This document shows, one piece after another, positions 11,701 to 21,540 of a stretch of DNA of 64,000 nt. A program made the translations under genes and the position numbers. Origin of the DNA: Panagrolaimus kolymaensis. Its lineage: Eukaryota > Nematoda > Chromadorea > Rhabditida > Panagrolaimidae. A model generated the notes under the pieces. The model worked only from the letters and a program-made list of their open reading frames with translations, had not been told where the DNA came from and made no database searches. The stretch covers positions 1,426,001 through 1,490,000 of the forward strand of contig JAJQJQ010000011.1 in NCBI GenBank assembly GCA_028622995.1, given 5' to 3'. Positions within the stretch are counted from its first letter, which is position 1; each line of letters starts with the position of its first letter.

Positions 11701-12100
11701 ATTTATTTATTTCCATTTGGGCAAAAATTAATTGACTGTTTTATTTATAGTTGGACTCTTACAATCAACATGATAATTTATTCGCTTTATTTATTTTGTG
11801 TTTATTTGGTTAACGACTTGTATATTTCTGATGATATTGCAGATTATTTTTTGCTTTATTAATATTATTTACTATTTTAATTATAACAATTTTTAAAAAA
11901 ATGTGATTTTTTTCTTTGAATAGTAAAAGCAGAGATTGTTGAGATGATTTTACCGTGACAATCTTAAATGTTTTAGCCTGCTTTTGCTATTATGTTTTTT
12001 AAAAGACAAATAATTAAGCTATGATATTTAACATTTTTTTGTATGAAAAATAATGAATGAACTTGATTGCTTTAAAATTTGGAAGCTTCCCATAATTTCT
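11701..12100. other. Convergent 3' region between GPCR and ShKT gene
   Basis: 400 bp AT-rich, no coding signal seen. Confidence 0.6.
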
Positions 12101-13007
12101 TTATCCAACAGTGCATCGACCACAAGTTCTTGGGCATTGTTGAGTCATGAGAGTGTAATAAACGCTGTTGTTGCAAAGATAAGCGGATGATGGACAATCA
12201 GTTCCTTGATCAACGCCTGAAATAAAAGAAAATCTTAGAACACTTGAATGAATAGCATTAAAACTAACAGGTTCCAGAGGATGTACCACTCGAACTGCAT
12301 CGACCACAAGTTCTTGGACATTGTTGAGTCATGAGAGTATAATAGACACTGTTATTGCACAAATTTGCGTTTGTGGGACAATCAGTACCTAGATCACGGC
12401 CTAAAAAATTATGGAACTTTAGATAGGAAAAAAAATTCGGATGGTTGAATTAGTATTATAACTAAAGGTTCTTAAAAAAGAAGATTTAGTTTTGAGACAA
12501 GAGAATTTTTTGAGCGCTATGCTTTCTCTCTACGTTGAATTCTATTATTGTAAGCCAATGAAAAATGCTATTAAAACTTACAAGTGGAAGCAGTGGTGGC
12601 AGGTACAACAACGCCACATCGTCCGCAAGTTTGTGCACATTGTTGAGTCATAAGATTGTAATAAGCGCTATTACTACACAAATTTGCATTTTGGGCACAA
12701 TTTGTTGCAGTATTAGAGCATGCAGGAATAGTAGTTCGAAGGGTTGTTGTTGGGCGAAGAGTTGTGGTTGGACGAAGAGTTGTTGTGGTAACAACTGGTG
12801 GTGGACCACAACACATTTGCGATGGAATATCGCAAGTTTGAGTTGGCGAAGGGCATGTATCAGCAATGCAAGCTAAAACATTACTCATATTTTAAGTTTT
12901 CTAATAATATGAAAGAAAGGCTTACGTCCAGCACCAGCAGCACCACCAGCACATTGTCCTGCGTTAAGAGCAACAAAGCATCCAAGAACAAGAAAAGCTA
13001 CTAGCAT
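12101..13007 (-). CDS. Secreted protein with three ShKT (SXC) domains
   Basis: Four exons on the minus strand: 12926-13007, 12582-12872, 12269-12400, 12101-12216; 206 aa. Exon 1 encodes a signal peptide (MLVAFLVLGCFVALNAG). Exon 2 has a short Cys-rich segment (CIADTCPSPTQTC...CCG), a Thr-rich stretch with TTTLRP repeats that is a likely O-glycosylated linker, and the first ShKT domain. Exons 3 and 4 each hold one further ShKT domain. All three share the pattern C...C...YY.LMTQQC..TCGRC with six cysteines, so three disulfides each. Introns between domains are in the same phase (phase 1), as expected if domains multiplied by exon duplication. ShKT domains occur in many nematode cuticle, surface-coat and secreted proteins; no toxic role should be assumed. 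The substrate or partner is unknown. Confidence 0.88.
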
Positions 13008-14213
13008 TTTGTTCGGAAAAAGCAACGCAAGCTTGAAAAATGATTTTTTCTTTACATTTTGCATCCCTTTTAAGCATGTTTCTAATTAGTTCCGGATGAT
13101 TAATTAAATAGTGAGGTGAATTGTGTTTATTTTTCTAACAGGTGAAAGGTGGTTTGAAAAATTTTTCAGGAAGCAATTGTTCTTCAAATTTTTCTGTTAA
13201 TAAAAATTTTTGAAATTTTGTATGCTTTAGAAAAGCAAATAGATGATTTTAACGATGAATCAAAGATGCAGGAAAAAAAGCTATATTAAAAAAAATACAA
13301 AAAAAAATTAATTCTATTGAATTGAATTTTTGTGCTTTATTTGTTCCTTTCACAAATTTTAGGATACTTTGATATGTGCATTTTGAGGCGCTATATATTA
13401 TTTTATACGTGAGACTTCTCGCATTCTTTTTACTACAAAATTAAGCATTTTAACCAACAAAAAAATCAAATTAATGTTTCTTCAACCACCAAAGTAAATG
13501 TCAAAGAGCAAAAAAGAAAATGTAAAATACAAAAAAATAAATAATAGATTTTAATAAACACATAAATAAATGAATGAATGTTTTTTATTTAAAGAAAGTT
13601 CATTGAATAAAATTTTTAAGGCATGATTTTTTATAATGAAGTTTAATGGATGTTTATTGCTAGTAAAAAATGTTAGCTAGCTTATAACTTTTATTGGTGC
13701 ATTAAAAATAAACAAAGATTATGATCATGTATTCAGATGCATGAAGTTAAAAATTGAAGCTTAGAAATTTCAGAAGATAACAATATTGTGGCTTCCGAAG
13801 TGACAAATATTTTTAGACTAAACTTTCCGATTCAATCTTTGTTTAAGTACATATTTTAATAACGCCGAAATGACATAGACATATTAATATTTTGTGTTTT
13901 CTGCCTCTCTTTAATTTAATTTTTTTATTTTTTGTAAAATGTCTATCTTATAATATAATTTCTGAGAAGCCTTATGTCACTTAACTATATTGTACTTTCA
14001 TAGATGTTTAAATAAAGACAGTTTGAAAATCTCAATATAAGGATAATTATTTTACAAGTGCTCTTAAATTGGTCATGCTTTTTTATATACCGCCCTCATA
14101 AGGAATAAATTCTAATTTCCGGTTGTTGAATGTTTACTACTGTTGGTTGTAATAGTAAAAAAGTTTGTTGTAAATATAAATTTTTTATTGCAGTTTTATT
14201 TTTAAACAAAAAA
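13008..14213. other. Intergenic between ShKT gene and second GPCR
   Basis: 1.2 kb AT-rich sequence; the ShKT promoter should be in 13008-13400. An in-frame upstream Met at 14130 could extend the following receptor by 28 residues. Confidence 0.55.
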
Positions 14214-15204
14214 ATGTTTTCTCCCAATATTAGTGCTGAAGAAGCCATCGAAATTGAATATCAAATTCAACAAGAAGAAAAAATGTTGATAGTTAGAAAT
14301 ACTTTAATTACACTTCTTTTACTTGGAATTGTATTTGAAATATTGGTAATACTTCCATTGAGTTATCAAATATATAAACGAAATCCTTTACTTTCTTCGG
14401 GTTTCTTTATTATTTTTATGTTTGGTTGTTGGACGGATTTAATTTATGCTATTGCAAAAACATGGATGGAATTTTCTAACTATACAGTCCCTGGTAAATT
14501 TTTGTCAATGGTATTTTCTTTATTTCTTGTTGGAATACGATATTAGCGTTGAATCGTTTCACGGCGTTGGTTTTTGTAAAATATTATTCAAAATTTTGGT
14601 CAAAACATTGGTTATTTTTTATTTGTTCTTTTCTTTTTCTTTATCCTTTTCTCATCAATGGTTACACGTTTATTCTAAATTTTCATTGTCGAATAAACAC
14701 ATATTTACCAGAATGCATAATTTTTATGGTTGAAGATATGCTTATCATGTCCATAACCAATACCGCTCATGCCGTAGCTTCCTTCATAATTGGAACAATT
14801 TCATATCTTATTATAAAATTTTATCAAAAGAATTCACACATAACTATTCAAGCTGCAACGGAACAAAAATTATTATTTTTTTCAATATTTTCTTCAACTC
14901 TCTTAATTATTTTTTGTGTTGCTCAAGTTTTTAGCGCTTCTTGCACCGATCCAGAACAATTTTTATTTTGGAGATTTGTAACAAATATTTTATTCGTTTT
15001 TTGGCATTACCCTGGTTTGATTATGTTATTCATGCTAAGGTGAGAAGCTGCGGTAGAAAAAGAAAATAAAGATATCTTTTTTTGTCCCTTTTCAGTAAAG
15101 CATTTCGCAATGAATTTTGTCGGTTTTATAAATTGGATAAAATTTTCAAAATTAAAGGTATTTATAAATCAAATAATACCATATTTGCTACAAATTATTT
15201 TTAA
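14214..15204 (+). CDS. Serpentine chemoreceptor (srg/srv-like), TM3 disrupted or spliced out
   Basis: Exons 14214-14493, 14547-15039 and 15096-15204 give 293 aa in frame. TM1, TM2 (FFIIFMFGCWTDLIY), the ALNRFTAL motif after TM3, TM4-TM7 and a basic C-tail are visible. The 53-bp intron 14494-14546 has a proper donor (GTAAAT) and acceptor (ATATTAG) and restores frame. However, its bases also read as a plausible TM3 (KFLSMVFSLFLVGI) continuous with the first exon. Reading through it requires a one-base correction near 14533 to rejoin ALNRF. So this is either a receptor lacking TM3, an intron that captured TM3, or a frameshifted allele or assembly error. The family resembles the gene at 10436. 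It starts at 14214, or in frame at 14130. Confidence 0.65.
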
Positions 15205-15817
15205 ATGAACGTTCATTTTTTGTGACAAAATTTAATCTGTAAGTTTTGAATATTCTTGATCTTTAATTTAAAAATGTTAGAGCACTAATCGAGCAAGCAT
15301 AAAACGTCATTGAAGTTTTTTCAATGCTGATGCAGCTATAAAACAACTTTTTGTCCCTATTATTGAGTTAAAAAACCTCAAAGAACATAAATGATAGCAA
15401 ACGATTTATCGAGAATCCGGATTCCGGAAACAAAAACAAAACTTTTTTCCCGAACGTATTTTGTTCAATAACTTTCATCAAAGTTCAAAACAAACTTCCT
15501 CTGCGAATAAAGTCCATCCAAAAAAATGAAAAACAGGGCTTATTTTACTACTGATGACATTCAAACTCCTTTTTGCCAGCGTCACCGCGTTTTTTTGAAA
15601 TAGCACTTGCGAACTAAAAAAAAATTTTCTCATTGTTTTTGTTGGTTGTTGACAAAATAAAAATATGTTTACTGAAATTCCCAATAGTTTTGAAATAAAT
15701 GTAAGTTGTTGTTTTTTTTTTACAGAGAAGAGACTAAAATAAAATCAAAATTCATTCATTCTAAGTTGATCAGTTTTGTTCGGTGAAAGCTGGTGTGTTT
15801 TTTCTATTTATTTAACC
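15205..15817. other. Intergenic between GPCR and Mpv17 gene
   Basis: 613 bp, AT-rich; no gene seen. The ORF at 15478-15684 minus has no support. Confidence 0.55.
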
Positions 15818-16594
15818 ATGGTTGTAACATTTTCAGTTGCAAATTCTCTTAAACAAAAGCCAAATACTTTATTAATGGCTGCAAATAATTTAATGCGATC
15901 TTTATCGGCTAAAAAAAGCTTTTTACTTCAAATTGCTGCTTCAGGTAAGTAAATTTAGGGTAAAATGAATGCTAAATTTAGATATTTATCACTTGTTTAT
16001 CGAATTGTTTCTAAGAATATATGGTTTTTTTTTATAGGTGCTCTTGCGGGAACTAGTGATATTCTCTGCCAAAAATTTGTTGAAAAACGGGATAATATTA
16101 ATTTTAAACGGGCTGCTGGATTTGCTGCGGTTGTTTCCTTTTGCGTGGTACGGCAATGTGTGAATTCGTTAAAGCTACTATTAATCATTTTTGTTTACAT
16201 ATTTTAGGCTCCATTAACCTATAAATGGTATCAAATTATTGAAAAAACATTCCCTGCAATAGGTCCAAAATGGAAACTTGCCTTGAAGCGAACTGCTTTG
16301 GATCAAGCAATAGGAGCTCCATTCTTTTCTTCACTTATTTTATTCAATCTTAATTTGCTTGAAACACGCTCTTTTAAAACTTCGGTCTCTAAAGCTTCCG
16401 AGCTGGTTGGGCCAGTTTTAGCAACAAATTATAAATTTTGGCCTTTCATTCAACTTGTTAATCTCACAATTGTTCCAATTCAATTTCGAGTTGTTATGGT
16501 TCAATTTTGTAGCATCTTTTGGAATATGTATATAAGCTATATGCAACATAACAATGCCAAAGAAGAAATTGATATAGTTGAAGTCTCTGATTAA
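15818..16594 (+). CDS. Mpv17/PMP22 family membrane protein
   Basis: Three exons: 15818-15944, 16038-16147, 16208-16594; 207 aa, the usual family size. Family members are multi-pass proteins of the inner mitochondrial or peroxisomal membrane; human MPV17 loss causes mtDNA depletion. Visible features are a basic/Ser N-terminus compatible with organelle targeting, the GALAGTSDILCQ segment (TM1), PLTYKWYQ, the conserved LDQAIGAPFF, and the C-terminal signature K-F-W-P-F-I-Q-L-V-N...VP..FR....QF..IFWN-MYIS. The protein ends in a short acidic tail. AATAAA at 16645-16650 is a likely poly(A) signal. The gene is convergent with TMEM144. I cannot say which paralog (MPV17, MPV17L or PXMP2 type) it is from sequence alone. 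Confidence 0.92.
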
Positions 16595-16990
16595 ACCTCA
16601 TCGTCGCTTTATAGTGGAACCATAGTTAGAAAACTTTTTTATTAAATAAAAATTTATAATGTCTAAAATTAATTTTGGGTTATGTACACTTTTTTTCTTG
16701 TTTAACATCTTAGGATCTCTAAAGAAACTTTTATTAAAATTGAAAACGATGATGAGTCTGAATAAATATAATTTATTAATAAAATTTGCTCGATTCTCAA
16801 AAATGTACAGTAGCAAGTGATCATAATCTTATGCTGTTCTTTGTGTAAGAAATAATAAGTGAATTTTATTTTAAAAGCTTTCAAATAAATAACAGAAATA
16901 AAAAACGTGAGAATCAAAAAACATTTTTTTGCTTTTTAAAAAAAGCTATAAAAATAATTAAATTTCAAAGTATTTCTTTGAAACCGTTTA
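16595..16990. other. Convergent 3' region between Mpv17 and TMEM144
   Basis: 396 bp; carries the Mpv17 poly(A) signal at 16645. No coding exon seen. Confidence 0.6.
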
Positions 16991-18425
16991 TTATTTCGAT
17001 GCCCCAATGCAAACTGCTCCAGATATTGTAATTAAAATTGCAACAATCATAACAACAAGATTTTTGCCTCCTTCAATTTCATTAAAATAAAGAATACTCC
17101 AACATGCCGCCACACAACCTAAAATTAATTAAAATTCTGTTACTAAAACTATAAAAAGAGGAATTAAACCTGGTAACATCGCTGATATTGGATAGCTTAT
17201 GGAAGCTGAAAGTTGAGATGTGGCATTTAAGAGAAGTGTTTGAGCAATAGCCCAAATTCCACCCGAAATTAATGCTGGAATTGGAATGCTTGGATTTATT
17301 GAAGGTCGATTTTTTCTAAAATTAAATAATTTGGAGGATTAGTTAGTAGTTATAGTAAATTTTTTGGGACTTACTTTACGAGAGCATAAATAACAAAACC
17401 TAAAGTACTGGTAATAAAAGCACCAAAAAAGTGAGAAAAGGCATATGATAAACCATCTTTTGGAGCATCAATAAAAATATTATGGTTATCTTGAATATAG
17501 ATAACTGGAGCTAAATTTATTCCATACAAAGCTCCGGAAATTAAAGCCATTATTATTCCACTAAAATTAAGCATTCCTTAAGACGTTTGTCACTTGAAAA
17601 TAAAAATGCTTACAAAATTTTGGAATGATTATTTATAATTGGATTTGTTTCTTCGCTTAAACTTGATGTCGAAGTTTCAGGATTCATAGGTAAAATGGCT
17701 ATTTCCTTTTCATCAATTGGAACCTTTTCTATTCTTTCACCATCGGATAATTTATAAAGTTGATACGTTGCCTGAAGAATTTATGGGTGTAAAATATGGT
17801 TTAAAAAAGGAATAAAAATTACATCTTTGTTAACAGCTGGTTGAGAAGCAGGCTTATTTTTTACAAAGGCAAACATAATTCCACTAAAAATATGGATTTA
17901 TTAAAGATAAAGTTTAACTTAATGTCATTTTCAGTGTTAGCCGCAATTTTAGGGGTTAAAAAATAAAAAAATTTAAATCCAGATTTAAAGGTTTTGAATA
18001 ATCTTTGAGCTTGAATCTTACCCAATAAAAATTAGCACTAATCCCATATATGAAAGCCATGGAATACTTGCAGGACGAGGTTCAATTCCAAATCCTCCAA
18101 ATGTTCCAATCGCCCAACCAAAGAGGCAATTAGTTGAATTCCAAATTAATATACCCAAAGCCATTCCAAGTCGTTTTATAATTGGAATAGCCATCATATT
18201 TCCGACGCTCCAAAAGGCTCCACCGAGCATAGCCATAGGATAAAAATGTGCAAAGGATTCAGTTGCAAATACTCCAAATCCAACAAGTAATATTGAAACT
18301 GACATAATCCATTGGGCAAAAAATCCATCACCAGCATTATATTTTTTAATTGGAACAAACATGGAACCAAATAATATTACTGCTGTGAAGAGTTGCAATA
18401 ACCCTTCCATCGATACCCTTGTCAT
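16991..18425 (-). CDS. Transmembrane protein 144 homolog
   Basis: Six exons on the minus strand: 18022-18425, 17823-17883, 17614-17771, 17375-17560, 17170-17315, 16991-17118; 360 aa, close to the ~345 aa of vertebrate TMEM144. The family belongs to the drug/metabolite transporter-like fold, is multi-pass, and may move sugars; its substrate is not established. Recognisable are GSMFVPIKKYNAGDGFFAQW, MLGGAFWSVGN...IPIIKRLGMALGILIW, LFGWAIGTFGGFG, then a hydrophilic acidic loop (exons 2-3), ISGALYGINLAPVIYIQ, a TM with FGAFITS, ISGGIWAIAQ and a final TM GCVAACWSILYFNEIEG. I chose the Met at 18425; Met 18410 (MEGLLQ) fits equally well, and ORF sequence continues upstream to 18575. Intron placement is fixed by frame; the exon 4 acceptor is at 17561. 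Confidence 0.9.
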
Positions 18426-19199
18426 CTTGTCGATGTATGCTTTTAATGGGGTTGCAGCCGCTGGTGATGGAAAAAATAGGAATTCAAAAAATTGATAAAC
18501 TAAAAAAAGGATCGAGAAATAAAATATTATACTTATTTTATCATTCAAACAAAATAATGGAACGACAAAGGGCAAAATATTCTCCGCCTTTCAGGAATAA
18601 AAGTGGCTGAAATTGAATTTCATTGTGGCCAATTTTGGACTCATCGTCCTGAAAAACATTTTGCGTTCAAACACGTGAATTCTCGAACCATGGCAAGCAA
18701 AAAAGGAATGAATGCAAGAATCGAGAAAAAAAATTATAATAATGTTGCAGATGATAGATCAAAAAATGGACCCTGGTAGTGATGGTGGTCGTTGTATCGA
18801 AAAGAGCAAAGATAATCATCATTCGATTGCACAATTCCCCACAATTTTAACTGGAGTTTTAAATACATTTTTTTAAACCACAAAAATGCTTACAAATGCA
18901 GAAAGAACGAAAAAAAAAAATAAGGCCATTATGATTCGTGGAATAAACTTTGTAAAAGGAAGTATCAAATTACGAGAAAGGAAAAAATATGGGGTGAGAT
19001 AAACATACATATAATTGAAATCAAAAATAACTTTGACATCGCGAGAATTAATTATGGCAATAAGCAAAGAAAAAAATAAGACAAAAAACAAACTTTTTAT
19101 ATCAAATTTTTTTTTACAAAACTTTAGTACGAAATTTATAAAATTGCAGCCGTTTAAAACCATAAACAATAAACGATATTTTTACAACAAAAGTTTTCT
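18426..19199. other. Upstream region of TMEM144
   Basis: No gene supported. It presumably contains the TMEM144 5' UTR and promoter; a possible trans-splice acceptor (CATCACCAG on minus) lies near 18460-18470. Confidence 0.45.
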
Positions 19200-19409
19200 G
19201 TTGTTATTAGGGTTGTCGAATTTCCCGGGAAATGGGAAAATGGGGAAATTTTCCCGCTACAAACCTTCACAAAGTCTTACAAAGTTTAACAAAGTTAAAG
19301 CAACTTTTGTAAGACTTTGTTAGACTTGGTGAAACTTTGTAAGGGTTTGTAGCGGGAAATTTCCCAGGAAAAATCGGGAAATTCCCCATTCGACAACCCT
19401 AGTTGTTAT
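19200..19409. mobile_element. hAT-type MITE, 194 bp
   Basis: The element 19208-19401 begins TAGGGTTGTCGAAT and ends with its exact inverted complement ATTCGACAACCCTA. The 8-bp direct repeat GTTGTTAT flanks it at 19200-19207 and 19402-19409. An 8-bp target duplication and TIRs beginning TAGGG fit the hAT superfamily. Inner inverted sequence (GGGAAATT..CCCGCTACAAACC) extends the hairpin, and the centre has repeated ACAAAGT units. There is no coding capacity, so it would need a transposase in trans. Confidence 0.88.
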
Positions 19410-21204
19410 ACAAAAGAATTGGATACATTAATTATTGTTCAACGACAATCCTAAATTCATTTGAATCAAATCGAAACAATCAAAGTTTTTTTTATTTGAC
19501 AAAGTTTTTTTTCTCTTTTCAAGTGCATCATCTTTTTTGCTGCTGCGCATCATCAAGCTTATCATCCCTCAATCGACAGCTTTTTTGTTGCAAAAGAAAT
19601 TGTGAAGGTTCTTTTCGACATTTTTGTCTCGTTTGGTACACGTGCGGCGTGTAATTTTTTTTGGGGTCAAATGAATGCTTCATCGTTGTTTGTATTGCTG
19701 CTTTTTTTTTGATTTTTAGAAAATGACGAGAAGCTCAAAGTTCATGCTATAATTTGTTTAAGAATTTTTTGAATGCTTCCAATTTTATCGATCCAAGCAA
19801 ATTTTTTTAGAACCCAAAAATACTAAAACCTATTGAATCAAAGTATTCTTTATCAAAGAAAATTGTTTTAAAAATATTTTTAGTAGTTTGCAAAATAATT
19901 ATGATCGATAACTTAAAAATAAAATGAGTGTTATTAAAAAATTTTAAACCTTTAAAGCGATCGTTGTCTGAACCCAAGAGTTCATTTTTTTGCAATTCCA
20001 ACTAACTCGAAAGCTTACATAAATTTAAACAGGCGAACGACGAAAAATAAACAATATAAAAAAAGCGAGAAGGCCACCGCACATTCCGGAACAAAAAAGA
20101 ATAAAAAATCGAATGATTTTTTTTATTGCTTCCAACAAAGGATAAAAGCTTGGTACAAAAATAACATTTTTTTGGTTTAAAATTACAACAATCAAAAAGC
20201 TTCAAACTTTGCGATTTGAAAATGGAAAAGAAAAATATGAAACATATTCCCTTGAAAAATAAATAATGCACTTATGGCATTGATTCGTTGGTTCTCTTCT
20301 TTGCTTTTCGTCATTTTTTTTTGTCGTCTCTCTTTCAACCACCACAAAAAAAATATAAGCGAAGCCAAACGTCTTTTTCGTTTTGTTGAATGTCCATTTT
20401 TATGCTAGAAAGCAACAACGATAGCCAAGGAAACGAATGAAAGGAAGCAAAGTAAGGATAGTTTTGAGTGAATATGAAAAGCACCCCAACAAAAAGTTGA
20501 GATTTTTCGTTTAACACTTTAAACAATTTATCAATAACAAATTTTGTTATTTTAAGCAAAGAAATTATTTAAGTATTTTTTTAAATTGTAAAATAAATCT
20601 TAATTTAGTTTTTATTTTAAATGTGACTCATAAATAATAATAATGAATCAATCAGAATTTGACATTCTTTCAGTTTTTTTGAGTGACGAGGTTTACACTT
20701 TTAGCATGTGTTTTTTTCATGTCGTAATAATGCTTTTTTGAAATGAAACTTGTAACAAAAGCACGAAGACTTACATATTTATTTTAAAATGTGTTGTTAT
20801 ATTATTGTTGTTTATGAACCTTCAAACAAAAAATATATTTCATTTCCCAAGTATGTACCAAAGAGTTGAATCAAGATTTGACTTAAATGCATTTTGATTA
20901 TAATAATATTGCATTATTATCTTTTCTTTTGTTTTATTGAAAAAATTAATAAGCAGTGTACAAAAGTTTAATGAACTCAACTCTCGAGTATGTTGTGTCA
21001 TTTTTATATACATCTCAAAAAATAGGCTTCCAACTTTATTCTTCTTCTGCAAAGAATAAAGAATACTGATAAAACGAGAATGAAAAAAGCAAAGAAAGTC
21101 AAAGCAAACATAAAAAAATTTTTATCATTGTTTCCCTTTTTTCAATAAGCATATTAGTGTTGACAAGAAGAAATTGGTTGTTTTTATTTTACTCCAGAAA
21201 AAAA
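19410..21204. other. Intergenic, no supported gene
   Basis: About 1.8 kb of AT-rich sequence between the MITE and the G-alpha gene. ORFs on either strand are A/T-tract readings without motifs. Confidence 0.55.
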
Positions 21205-21540
21205 ATGGGACAAGGCTTATGTCGAAGTGGTGACAAAGCTCCTGATGATGTTAAACAAGTAAGTTTTATTACTTTGTGGTTTTTAGGTAATTGACAGAAT
21301 ACGCAGCTCACAAATATATATGCATAAGCTTCAAGAATCGTAGGATTAAAAAAGATACATCATTTTATCTAATTCCTTTTTAAAAACAATTTGCTTCCAT
21401 TTCTAGGAAATGGAAGCTCTCCAAAATTTATAAATTTATGTGAATTTTTTTCCTGCTTCCAGGATACTCCATTCACAGATACTAAAAAGTATCGGAAGAA
21501 TCATGACCCCAAAAATAAAAGGGGCCATGATGGCCAATAA
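21205..21540 (+). CDS. Possible 43-aa alternative product of the G-alpha first exon
   Basis: Exon 1 (21205-21258, ends phase 0) could also splice to a strong acceptor (TTTCCTGCTTCCAG) at 21463, giving a short terminal exon to the stop at 21538-21540. The product would begin MGQGLCRSGDK and end KNKRGHDGQ. It is very hydrophilic and basic, with the same lipidation-type N-terminus. The frame is continuous and codon use looks coding. Alternatively exon 1 belongs only to this small gene and the G-alpha starts elsewhere, for example at the Met at 21759, which would give a hydrophobic N-terminus. I do not recognise the small protein. Confidence 0.5.

Noticed and set aside
12565..13004. Plus-strand frames opposite the ShKT gene
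   Set aside because: Cys/Ser-rich antisense readings of the spliced minus-strand gene.
14214..15204. Calling the second serpentine receptor a pseudogene outright
   Set aside because: A normal-sized intron (14494-14546) restores the frame, so a functional gene cannot be excluded.
18640..18720. B-box-like GGTTCGAGA on the minus strand
   Set aside because: No A-box, acceptor pairing or T-run near it, so not a tRNA.
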